A DNA stretch of 59,687 nt from an uncultured Oscillospiraceae bacterium (GTDB lineage: Bacteria; Bacillota; Clostridia; Oscillospirales; Oscillospiraceae): contig CAKUJA010000002.1 in assembly GCA_934661135.1 (NCBI GenBank), positions 1-59,687 on the forward strand. The letters are read 5' to 3'. A model generated the notes under the pieces. That model had not been told where the DNA came from. It saw only the letters and a list, made by a program, of their open reading frames with translations, and ran no database searches. Every line of letters begins with the position of its first letter. Position 1 is the stretch's first letter. The position numbers and the translations under genes were made by a program. This document shows, one piece after another, positions 31,762-39,648 of the stretch.

Positions 31762-34176
31762 ATGAGTGACTATCAGCCTTTGACCTGCCTGCCGGTGCTT
31801 GCGCTGCGCGGGATGGTGGTTTTCCCGGACTGCGTTACGCATTTCGACGTTGGCCGCACAAAATCTGTGCGCGCGGTCGAAGAAGCCATGCGCGCCGACC
31901 AGATGATCTTCCTGGTTACACAGCGCAAGCTGGAGACGGAGGAACCGAAAAAGGCCGATCTCTATGAGGTCGGCACCGTAGCGCAGGTCAAGCAAATCCT
32001 GCGTCTGCCGGGCGACAATATGCGCATTCTCGTCGAGGGGAAATACCGCGCGAAGCTGCTCGATATGATCCATGCCGAACCCTACCTCTTTGGCCGCGTT
32101 GTCGAGCTGGACGAAGCGGGATATAACCATGCGCTGCCGCGCACGCAGGCGCTTTTGCGTCAGGGACGCGAACTGTTCGCGCGGTTTGTGGAGCTTGCCG
32201 TGAAATCCGGGCAGGATGCGCTGTTCCAGGAGATCACGACCGGCGAACCCGGCCGTCTGGCCGATGTTATCGGTCAGAATGCGACATTCCCATTTGACCA
32301 GAAGCAGCAGCTCTTGGAGCAGCTTCACCCGTTTAAGCGTCTGGAGCTTGCGGTCGATTTTCTGGCCAAGGAGCTGGATATTCTGCAGCTTGAAAACGAA
32401 ATCTCCGAAAAGGTACAGGAGAACGTCAACAAGAACCAGCGCGACTATTACCTGCGCGAGCAGATTCACGCCATCCGCGAGGAGCTTGGCGAGGACGACA
32501 CCGACGAGGAGGATTACGACGGCAAAATCCGCGCCCTGAAGCTGCCGGAGGAGACGGAGGAGAAGCTGCTAAAGGAGGTCAAGCGCCTCGGAAAGCAGCA
32601 GTCCGGTTCAGCGGAAGCAAACGTCATCCGCAACTATCTCGACACCGTGCTCGATCTGCCGTGGAACGAGGAGACGAAAGAAAGGCTGGACGTGGCTGCG
32701 GCGCGCAAAATTCTCAACGCAGACCACTTCGGTCTGGAAAAGGTAAAAGAGCGCGTGCTCGAGACACTGGCAGTACGCCAGCTTGCGCCGGAGCTGCCTG
32801 GGCAGATCCTTTGCCTGGTGGGACCTCCCGGCGTTGGCAAGACGTCGATCGCCATCTCGATTGCCAAGGCGCTGAACCGCAAGCTCGCGCGCCTGTCGCT
32901 CGGCGGTGTGCGCGACGAAGCGGAGATCCGCGGTCACCGCAAGACGTATATCGGTGCCATGCCCGGCCGTATTCTAACGGCCATCGCGCAGGCCAAGAGC
33001 CGCAATGCGCTGCTCCTGCTCGACGAGGTGGACAAGCTCGGCAGCGACTATAAGGGAGATCCGTCCTCGGCGCTGCTCGAGGTGCTCGACCCGGAGCAGA
33101 ACAGCAGCTTCCGCGACCACTATATCGAGGTGCCGTTCGACCTGCACCGCTGTATGTTCATCACAACGGCCAACACCACCGACACGATTCCGCGCGCCCT
33201 GCTCGACCGCATGGAGGTCATCGAGCTTGGCTCGTATACCGACGAAGAAAAGCTGCAAATCGCCAAACGCCATCTGCTGCCCAAGCAGCTTCAGAAACAC
33301 GGCATTGCGCGCGGCGCGGTGCGTGTCTCCGATGATGCGCTGCGCGAGATCATTGCCTGCTACACGCGCGAGTCCGGCGTCCGCAGCCTTGAGCGCCAGC
33401 TTGCGACGCTCTGCCGCAAATGCGCCATGCGCTTCGTTGCGGACAATCCGCCGAAGCGGATTCAGATTACCGGGGCGAATCTTGAGCAGTATCTCGGCGT
33501 CCGCCGCTTCCTGCCCGATCCGCTGCCGGCAAGCGATCAGGTCGGCCTTGTCACCGGCCTTGCCTGGACAAGTGTTGGCGGTGAAACGCTGGAGGTCGAG
33601 GTCAACGTCGTCGACGGCACGGGGAAGCTCGAGCTGACCGGCAATCTCGGCAGTGTGATGAAGGAATCCGCGTTTGCTGCGATGAGCTATGTGCGCTCCC
33701 GCGCCAAGGAGCTTGGTCTGCCGCCCGATTTTTATAAGACGAAGGATGTGCACATCCACTTCCCGGAGGGCGCCGTGCCGAAAGACGGCCCTTCTGCGGG
33801 CATTACGATCTGCACAGCGCTCGTCTCGGCGCTGACCGGCCGTCCTGTCCGGCGCGATCTTGCGATGACCGGCGAGATTTCAATCCGCGGCCGCGTTTTG
33901 CCGATCGGCGGCCTGAAGGAAAAGACGATGGCCGCGCTGCGGCACGGCATTAAGACCGTCATCATTCCGCAGGCCAATGAAAAGGATCTTGAGGAGATCG
34001 ACCAGACCGTGCGCTCCGCGCTGAATTTCATCACGGTCAGCAGCGCTGATACGGTCATCGCCTCGGCGCTCGTCTCCGCGCAGCCGCCGGCGGAGACGCC
34101 GCCGCTGGAGGACGCCATGCCTGCCATGCCGCCGGTGCCGCGCAAGCCGCGCCGCAAGCCTGGCATCCGGCAGTGA
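31762..34176 (+). CDS. lon: ATP-dependent protease Lon (LonA)
   Basis: An 804-residue LonA protease. The N-terminal substrate domain begins LPVLALRGMVVFPDC. The AAA+ module has Walker A GPPGVGKTSIA and Walker B LLLLDEVDKL; the C-terminal protease domain contains PKDGPSAGITICTAL, with the catalytic Ser, and GGLKEKTMAALRHG, with the Lys of the Ser-Lys dyad. It degrades misfolded and regulatory proteins. The C-terminus has a Pro-rich, then basic extension (PRKPRRKPGIRQ) beyond the usual end. ysxC follows after 9 bp. Confidence 0.96.
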   Translation: MSDYQPLTCLPVLALRGMVVFPDCVTHFDVGRTKSVRAVEEAMRADQMIFLVTQRKLETEEPKKADLYEVGTVAQVKQILRLPGDNMRILVEGKYRAKLLDMIHAEPYLFGRVVELDEAGYNHALPRTQALLRQGRELFARFVELAVKSGQDALFQEITTGEPGRLADVIGQNATFPFDQKQQLLEQLHPFKRLELAVDFLAKELDILQLENEISEKVQENVNKNQRDYYLREQIHAIREELGEDDTDEEDYDGKIRALKLPEETEEKLLKEVKRLGKQQSGSAEANVIRNYLDTVLDLPWNEETKERLDVAAARKILNADHFGLEKVKERVLETLAVRQLAPELPGQILCLVGPPGVGKTSIAISIAKALNRKLARLSLGGVRDEAEIRGHRKTYIGAMPGRILTAIAQAKSRNALLLLDEVDKLGSDYKGDPSSALLEVLDPEQNSSFRDHYIEVPFDLHRCMFITTANTTDTIPRALLDRMEVIELGSYTDEEKLQIAKRHLLPKQLQKHGIARGAVRVSDDALREIIACYTRESGVRSLERQLATLCRKCAMRFVADNPPKRIQITGANLEQYLGVRRFLPDPLPASDQVGLVTGLAWTSVGGETLEVEVNVVDGTGKLELTGNLGSVMKESAFAAMSYVRSRAKELGLPPDFYKTKDVHIHFPEGAVPKDGPSAGITICTALVSALTGRPVRRDLAMTGEISIRGRVLPIGGLKEKTMAALRHGIKTVIIPQANEKDLEEIDQTVRSALNFITVSSADTVIASALVSAQPPAETPPLEDAMPAMPPVPRKPRRKPGIRQ

Positions 34177-34185
34177 GGTGCCGCT

Positions 34186-34773
34186 ATGAATCTACACAAT
34201 GCGGAGTTTGTGCGCTCCGTGACGGCTGTGGCAGATTGTCCGCACGATGGCATCCCGCAGATTGTCTTTGCGGGAAAATCGAATGTCGGCAAATCTTCAG
34301 TCATCAATAAACTTCTGCTGCGCAAAAATTTTGCGCGCGTCGGTGAAGCACCAGGCAAGACGACCCACATCAACTATTTCCTGATCGACGAGAAGCTGTA
34401 TCTCGTCGACCTGCCCGGCTACGGCTACGCAAAGGTCTCCAAAACCGAGCGCGAGCGCTGGGGCAAGCTGATGGAAGCATATTTCGCCGCGCCGGATCTG
34501 ATCGACCTCGGCGTGATGCTCGTCGACGCACGCCACAAGCCGACGGCCAATGATGTGACGATGGCCAGCTACTTCCTGCAAACCGGGAAACCCTTTGTCG
34601 TCGTGGCCAACAAGCTCGACAAGCTGAAAAAGAGCGAGATCGAGCCGAATCTGGCCTGCATCCGTGAGACGTTGTCTCTGCCGGAGGACGTGCAGCTCAT
34701 CCCATTTTCCGCCGAAAAGGGCGACGGCAGGGAAGTGCTGCTCAAGGTCATTCTCGCCGCCGCAGGGGAGTAG
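34186..34773 (+). CDS. ysxC: Ribosome biogenesis GTPase YsxC/EngB
   Basis: A 195-residue TRAFAC GTPase. G1 is GKSNVGKSS, G2 Thr lies in PGKTTHINYF, G3 is VDLPGYG and G4 is NKLDK. It acts in 50S subunit assembly and is essential in several Bacillota. It is paired with lon, as in Bacillus. A truncated family A end and a hairpin terminator of repeat family D follow the stop. Confidence 0.95.
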   Translation: MNLHNAEFVRSVTAVADCPHDGIPQIVFAGKSNVGKSSVINKLLLRKNFARVGEAPGKTTHINYFLIDEKLYLVDLPGYGYAKVSKTERERWGKLMEAYFAAPDLIDLGVMLVDARHKPTANDVTMASYFLQTGKPFVVVANKLDKLKKSEIEPNLACIRETLSLPEDVQLIPFSAEKGDGREVLLKVILAAAGE

Positions 34774-34779
34774 GCATCT

Positions 34780-34822
34780 TCCCTCGCTGCCGGTCACACC
34801 ATGAGTTTTCAGATACACCCAA
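34780..34822 (+). mobile_element. Family A truncated right end
   Basis: CCCTCGCTGCCGGTCACA followed by a TTTTCAGATACACCC end: it matches the last 40 or so bases of the full elements. The left part is missing. It begins a few bases after the ysxC stop codon. Confidence 0.7.
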
Positions 34823-34838
34823 GAAAAACGCAATGTTG

Positions 34839-34872
34839 AGGGGCGGACAGCAATCGCTGTCCGCCCCTTTCC
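34839..34872. terminator. Family D hairpin acting as ysxC terminator
   Basis: AGGGGCGGACAGC pairs perfectly with GCTGTCCGCCCCT around AATC, followed by TTCCTT. The stem is a family D palindrome, so here a dispersed repeat probably supplies the transcription terminator. Confidence 0.7.
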
Positions 34873-34953
34873 TTATTTCGCCGCGCTGCATTTTGCAAAC
34901 GCCCAATTCACCAATTTCTTTTCGGCGCCTGCTCGAATCCCGCCCGTAAGACC

Positions 34954-35006
34954 TAACCGTTGGTTAATGGCCATCTCCTTTGCGCCACCGTACAATAGTT
35001 GTACGG
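34954..35006. promoter_or_regulatory. Two operator-like dyads upstream of the lipoprotein gene
   Basis: TAACC-GTT-GGTTA (34954-34966) and CCGTACAA-TAG-TTGTACGG (34988-35006) are perfect inverted repeats. The second contains TACAAT (34991-34996), a plausible -10, so a regulator bound there would control the gene at 35042. No regulator gene is adjacent. Confidence 0.45.
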
Positions 35007-35041
35007 CATTGATGCAGATGGACTGTAAAGGAGAACAAACA

Positions 35042-36181
35042 ATGAAAAACATGAAACCCTATTTGAGCGTGCTGCTTGCCCTGCTCCTCTGCTTGAGCAT
35101 GGCCGCCTGCGGTGCAGAGCAGTACCCCATGCAGATCACGGTGGTAAACCGCACGACCTATCCCGTCGCGGACATCCGTATCAGCCTCAGCTCCGACGAG
35201 TCCTGGGGCGAAAACCGCCTGGAGACCACCCTGAACGAGGGAGAAAGCGCCCAGATTGATCTGGGCAAATACACAGAAGACCAGCTCAACGAAGGATTCC
35301 AAATTCAATTCTACGGACAAGACGACGAGCCAATCAATCCGGACTACGACCCCAGTGCCCCCACATTCTTTGATAACGGCGATTTTATCATCCTTGCGCC
35401 GCCGGAGATCAGTGTTGCAATCTTCCTGGATACCGGCTACGACGAGGAGACCTACGACCAGAAAATCGCGGAGCTATATCTTTCAGACAATCCCGAGGAT
35501 GGATTGGGCGGCGACCCATCCGGCGATGCCGCGGATGATTTCAGCAGCTACGCAGGCACCTGGCTGGGGGACGGGAACACCGAGTACGACGAGCTGGAGA
35601 TTGATGCAGACGGAAACTGGTCGATCTATCTCGATGGCAGCATTGTCGCCGACGGATATCTCCAGTATGAGCCGGAGTGGGAGAGCATCTACGCCTATAA
35701 CTACCAGGACGGCTCCGGCGGCCGCTTTGCGCTGGAGGACGACGGACGGATCTACATCTCAACCCACGGATATTTCGCTCCTTCGGAGGACACGGCGCCG
35801 CTTTGGACGGAGGACGACGCGTCCGATTCCTGGGATGAAGAACCCGACTGGGACGACAGCGCGGACGCCTATTGGAGCTGGGATTCCGAGCTATGCCAGC
35901 GGAACGTCGCCGAATTTGAGGGCATCTGGTACTACGACGGCGACCTTTCCGCAGAGACCTATATCGTGATCGACGATCTTGGCCAATGGAGCTACTACCA
36001 GCGCGCGCCCGGCGCCGAGCCGGAGGAGATGGACTGCGGGACATTCAGCTATTCCACCGACGAAACAAGCACCTACTATGCCGACTCCACCATGTACGAC
36101 GGCGTGTCAATCCGGGTCTTTGAGGTTGACGAGGACGCGCTCGCCTGGGGAGATGAGGGCGTCTACTACCTGATGGAGTGA
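35042..36181 (+). CDS. Acidic lipoprotein of unknown function
   Basis: A 379-residue predicted lipoprotein. The signal peptide ends in SMAAC, with Cys23 as the lipidation site. The mature protein is very acidic and rich in Trp, Tyr and Asp. Residues about 30-130 look like a beta-type domain (MQITVVNRTTYPVADIRISL). Two related stretches follow: YAGTWLGDGNTEYDELEIDA and FEGIWYYDGDLSAETYIVID, each with an xGxW motif and D/E-rich beta strands, suggesting a duplicated lipocalin-like or beta-sandwich module. An Asp/Trp-rich linker (DSWDEEPDWDDSADAYW) separates them. I do not recognise a named family. It is monocistronic; start 35042 is chosen for AAAGGAG and the signal peptide. Confidence 0.75.
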   Translation: MKNMKPYLSVLLALLLCLSMAACGAEQYPMQITVVNRTTYPVADIRISLSSDESWGENRLETTLNEGESAQIDLGKYTEDQLNEGFQIQFYGQDDEPINPDYDPSAPTFFDNGDFIILAPPEISVAIFLDTGYDEETYDQKIAELYLSDNPEDGLGGDPSGDAADDFSSYAGTWLGDGNTEYDELEIDADGNWSIYLDGSIVADGYLQYEPEWESIYAYNYQDGSGGRFALEDDGRIYISTHGYFAPSEDTAPLWTEDDASDSWDEEPDWDDSADAYWSWDSELCQRNVAEFEGIWYYDGDLSAETYIVIDDLGQWSYYQRAPGAEPEEMDCGTFSYSTDETSTYYADSTMYDGVSIRVFEVDEDALAWGDEGVYYLME

Positions 36182-36290
36182 AAGACCGTGCGATCAAAGC
36201 GTGACGATTGCCATTCTGATAAATAATAGAAAAAACGAGACTGTCAAAAAAACGCTGGGATGCAGTTTTGAGACAGAGCCGCAGGGGAAG

Positions 36291-36431
36291 CGTGAAGGGG
36301 GCAAAAAGCCCCCTTCGCGTTCAATCAAGCAGTTTTCAAACTTTTTAAGTTTGAAAACTGGACGGGAAGCGTGGCGAAAAGACTTTTTCGCCACGCTGAA
36401 ACAGCCGGTTCCAACTGGAACCGGCTGTTTT
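36291..36431. terminator. Row of four hairpins between convergent genes
   Basis: Four perfect dyads in succession: GAAGGGGGC/GCCCCCTTC (36294-36316), CAGTTTTCAAACTT/AAGTTTGAAAACTG (36330-36360), AGCGTGGCGAAAA/TTTTCGCCACGCT (36368-36397) and AAACAGCCGGTTCCA/TGGAACCGGCTGTTT (36399-36430). The last is a bidirectional terminator for the lipoprotein gene and the opposing ispH-rpsA operon. The other three exceed what termination needs. Confidence 0.75.
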
Positions 36432-36441
36432 GCCTGTGCGC

Positions 36442-38388
36442 TTATTCAGCGTCCTCGTCCGCCTCGTCGCCGCTCAGCAGCGCGCGGATAGACAGGGAGA
36501 TACGCTTATGCTCCTCGTCGATGTCGATGATCTTGGCCTGGACTTCCTGCCCCTCGGACAGAACGTCCTCCGGCTTTCCGATGCGGCGATCCGCGATCTG
36601 GGAGATGTGGATCAGGCCGTCGACGCCCGGGATGATCTCGGCGAACGCGCCGAAGGTCATCAGCTTGACAATCTTGACGTCAACCACGTCGCCGACATGA
36701 TACTGACGGGTGAAGATCGTCCACGGGTTGGTCTCCTCGGTCTTGTAGCCAAGGGAGATCTTCTTCTTCTCCGGGTCGAGGGCGATGACAAAGACGTCGA
36801 TCTCGTCGCCAACCTTGACAACCTCGGACGGATTCTTGATGCGGTTCCAGCTCAGCTCGGAGACATGAACCATGCCGTCCACGCCGCCGATGTCGACGAA
36901 CGCGCCGTAGCTGGTCAGAGACTTGACGGTGCCGTGATACTGGTTGCCGACAGCAATCTCGCTCCAGATCTTCTCCTGCGCGGCCTTGCGCTGCTCAGCA
37001 GCCACGGAGCGGATGGAGCCGACCACACGGCGGCGGGCACGGTTGACCTCGGTAATGCGGAGCTGGACAGGCTTTTTGACCATCTCGCCCAGATCGCCGC
37101 CCTTGGGCACACCAGACTGGGAAGCCGGCACGAACACGCGGATGCCCTTGACATTGACAACCAGGCCGCCCTTGTTCTCCTCGGTGACAACGCCGTCGAG
37201 CACTTCCTTGCTCTCAACGGCCGCCTCGATCTCCTCCCAGGCCTTGCCGGCCTCGAGACGCTTCTTGCTCAGGCGGACAACACCTTCGCCGTCGTTGACA
37301 TGGACAACGATTGCCTCGATCTCGTCGCCGACATGAACAACGTCCTCAACCTTCACGGTCGGGTCGCTGGTCACATCTTCCACCGGAATGTACGCGGTAT
37401 GCTTCGTGCCGAGATCGACCTGAATCTCGTTCGGGCCGATGGCCATGACCGTGCCAGTCACCTTATCTCCATTATTCAAAGTCTTGAGGGACTGCTCGAG
37501 AAGCTCGGCAAAATTCTCCTCCATTGCAGTTTCAACTTTCAGTTCTTCGCTCATTGTGTTGTTTACCTCCTTAATTATCCACGACGGCGTCGATGCACCA
37601 GCCGTGATACCTATCGTAGACGCGTCGGAAAAGCGCTGCGGCTCCAGCTCGCCGGCATGATCGACCAGTGACACCGATTGGCAGTATTGCTTGCAGATCA
37701 TGGCAAGACGCCCGGTATTGGCGCTGCTTGCATCCCCGACGACGACCATCGCATCACATTTTCTGGAAAGCGCGATTGCTTCTTCCTGTCGCATTTCCGT
37801 AGCTTTGCATATTGTATCAAAGATTTCGCAATTTGTACATATTTTTTTTGCGATTTTGCGGCATAAATCCCATTTTTTTTGTGTACCGGTGGTCTGGCAG
37901 ACCATTGTGAGAGGGTAGCAGTGCAAACTTTTGTCCGCTTCCAGCGCATCTTCGAGCGCTTCGGCGGTCGGAACGATCATCGGCGCGGTGCAAAAGCTGG
38001 CGATCGCGGTCACTTCCGGGTGCTCCGGGGAGCCGATGATGATGCAGCGGCGGCCCTGTGCCTCCGCGCGCTGCACAATATGATGAATTTTTTTGACGAA
38101 CGGACAGGTCGCGTCAACTACGCGCAGTCCGCGCGCGGCAAGCTTCGCCTGTACTGCCTGCGGGACGCCGTGCGCCCGCAAGATTACGGTTTCCTCCTGC
38201 GCGGCCTCTGCCGGCGAGTCAATTTCCCGCACGCCGAGTCGGTTAAATCGATCCACAACGTGGCGGTTGTGGATGATCGGCCCAAGCGTCACGGCCTTTT
38301 CGCCGCGTGCAATCGTCTGCTCTACGAGCGAGACCGCGCGGTCAACTCCGAAGCAGAAGCCTGCTGTCTTTGCCAAGAAGATCTGCAT
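36442..38388 (-). CDS. ispH-rpsA: IspH-ribosomal protein S1 fusion
   Basis: A 648-residue bifunctional protein. Residues about 1-280 are 4-hydroxy-3-methylbut-2-enyl diphosphate reductase, the last step of the MEP isoprenoid pathway: GFCFGVDRAV, DATCPFVKK and a later Cys hold the 4Fe-4S cluster, and SIGITAGASTPSWIIKEV ends the domain. After a linker (NNTMSEELKVETAMEENFAE) come four S1 RNA-binding domains (GDKVTGTV, GGLVVNVKGIRVFVP, GAFVDIGGVDGMVHVSELSW, GAFAEIIPGVDGLIHISQI). The fusion is known in Clostridia. The start is taken as ATG 38388; GTG 38400 is also possible. It overlaps plsC by 47 bp and follows cmk-plsC on one transcript. Confidence 0.93.
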   Translation of the reverse strand: MQIFLAKTAGFCFGVDRAVSLVEQTIARGEKAVTLGPIIHNRHVVDRFNRLGVREIDSPAEAAQEETVILRAHGVPQAVQAKLAARGLRVVDATCPFVKKIHHIVQRAEAQGRRCIIIGSPEHPEVTAIASFCTAPMIVPTAEALEDALEADKSLHCYPLTMVCQTTGTQKKWDLCRKIAKKICTNCEIFDTICKATEMRQEEAIALSRKCDAMVVVGDASSANTGRLAMICKQYCQSVSLVDHAGELEPQRFSDASTIGITAGASTPSWIIKEVNNTMSEELKVETAMEENFAELLEQSLKTLNNGDKVTGTVMAIGPNEIQVDLGTKHTAYIPVEDVTSDPTVKVEDVVHVGDEIEAIVVHVNDGEGVVRLSKKRLEAGKAWEEIEAAVESKEVLDGVVTEENKGGLVVNVKGIRVFVPASQSGVPKGGDLGEMVKKPVQLRITEVNRARRRVVGSIRSVAAEQRKAAQEKIWSEIAVGNQYHGTVKSLTSYGAFVDIGGVDGMVHVSELSWNRIKNPSEVVKVGDEIDVFVIALDPEKKKISLGYKTEETNPWTIFTRQYHVGDVVDVKIVKLMTFGAFAEIIPGVDGLIHISQIADRRIGKPEDVLSEGQEVQAKIIDIDEEHKRISLSIRALLSGDEADEDAE

Positions 38389-38977
38389 CCGGATCACCAC
38401 CTAACTGATAGATTGTATGTAGCAGCTCGTCCGCCGCCCTGTGGCAGGCCGCATGGTCGTCCTGTGAAATGCCGCCCAGCGTATACGGCTGGCCGAAGCG
38501 CACCTCCACCGGGCAGAACGGCGTCCGGTTGCGCGTCACATAGATCGGCACGATCGGCGCGCCGGTTTCCAGCGCCATGTGAATCGCACCGGTCTTGGCG
38601 CGGACGTGCTTGCTGCCGTTGCAGCGCGTGCCCTCCACAAAAACGAGCACCTTGTCGCCGTCCCGCAGCGCCTTGTCGCTCGCCTCAAACACCTCCGGCT
38701 GGTGCTTGCCGCGCTGGACGAAAATAATCCGGAATTTCTCCATAATCCAGCCGAGCACCGGAACGCTGCGAAGCTCCTCTTTGGCAAGAATCCGGATCAT
38801 ATGCGGGCAGTTGAGCGCCAGCAGAATCCAGATCGGGTCGGCCTTGCCCGAGTGGTTCGAGCAGAGCACGGCAGCGCCCTTCGGTACCTGCTCTTTGCCA
38901 TAGACGCGCAGCACCGGGTGCCAGAAAAAGAGCACAATGCGGCAGAGCCACCAGAAAAACCGATACCAGAACGTCAT
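38342..38977 (-). CDS. plsC: 1-acyl-sn-glycerol-3-phosphate acyltransferase
   Basis: A 211-residue membrane-associated acyltransferase making phosphatidic acid from lysophosphatidic acid. The N-terminal hydrophobic segment (residues 1-20) is followed by the catalytic HX4D motif in NHSGKADPIW and the glycerophosphate-binding FVEGTRCNGS; PIVPIYV is the third motif. It overlaps cmk by ATGA at its start and ispH by 47 bp at its end, giving the common clostridial order cmk-plsC-ispH-rpsA. Confidence 0.93.
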   Translation of the reverse strand: MTFWYRFFWWLCRIVLFFWHPVLRVYGKEQVPKGAAVLCSNHSGKADPIWILLALNCPHMIRILAKEELRSVPVLGWIMEKFRIIFVQRGKHQPEVFEASDKALRDGDKVLVFVEGTRCNGSKHVRAKTGAIHMALETGAPIVPIYVTRNRTPFCPVEVRFGQPYTLGGISQDDHAACHRAADELLHTIYQLGGDPDADLLGKDSRLLLRS

Positions 38978-39648
38978 CCGAGCTTCTCCCGAATGATGGC
39001 GAGAATTGCCGCAACCGACTGCTCAATGGTGTTGCCCGACGTATCGAGCTTCACAGCGTCGCGGGCGGGGCGCAGCGGCGCGATGTCGCGCTCCGAGTCC
39101 TGTTTGTCGCGCTTTTTCATCTCGTCCAAAACCTGCGCGTAGGTGCTCTTGTCGCCCTTGGCCTGTAATTCTTCAAAGCGGCGGCGGGCGCGCTCCTCCG
39201 GCGTCGCCGTCAGGAAGATCTTTACCTCAGCCCGCGGCAGAACGACCGTACCGATGTCCCGCCCATCCATCACAACGTTGTGGCTCCGCGCAAACTGGCG
39301 CTGCATCTCGAGCAGATACTCCCGCACACACGGCTGTGCCGAAACGCCGGAAGCATAGCGGCTCATCTCGGGCGTGCGAAGCTCTGCGGTCACGTCCATG
39401 CCGTTGAGGATCATGTGCTGAATGCCGTCGCTCTGATGGTCGATGACGATATTCACGTCGTCAATCAGGCGGCGGATGCCGTCTGCATCCTTCGGGCCGA
39501 TGCCCATCAGACACATATGGTAGCCGACTGTGCGGTAGATCGCGCCGGTGTCAACATAGAGATAGCCTAGCTCCTTTGCCACGGCCTTGGCCATCGTGCT
39601 TTTTCCTGCGCCGCTCGGGCCGTCAATGGCAATTGCGTGATGCTTCAT
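38974..39648 (-). CDS. cmk: Cytidylate kinase
   Basis: A 224-residue nucleoside monophosphate kinase phosphorylating CMP and dCMP. The P-loop is IDGPSGAGKSTMAK at residues 7-20; GRDIGTVVLPRAEVKIFLTA carries the CMP-binding arginine, and ATPEERARRR forms the lid. ATG 39648 follows GGAGGAATC and matches the family start; a longer reading upstream overlaps the flavoprotein gene. It overlaps that gene by ATGA. Confidence 0.94.
   Translation of the reverse strand: MKHHAIAIDGPSGAGKSTMAKAVAKELGYLYVDTGAIYRTVGYHMCLMGIGPKDADGIRRLIDDVNIVIDHQSDGIQHMILNGMDVTAELRTPEMSRYASGVSAQPCVREYLLEMQRQFARSHNVVMDGRDIGTVVLPRAEVKIFLTATPEERARRRFEELQAKGDKSTYAQVLDEMKKRDKQDSERDIAPLRPARDAVKLDTSGNTIEQSVAAILAIIREKLG

Noticed and set aside
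36430..37671. Plus-strand open frame of 413 codons opposite ispH-rpsA
   Set aside because: Antisense to the S1 domain repeats; hydrophobic, Asp/Leu-rich reading is produced by the complementary codons.
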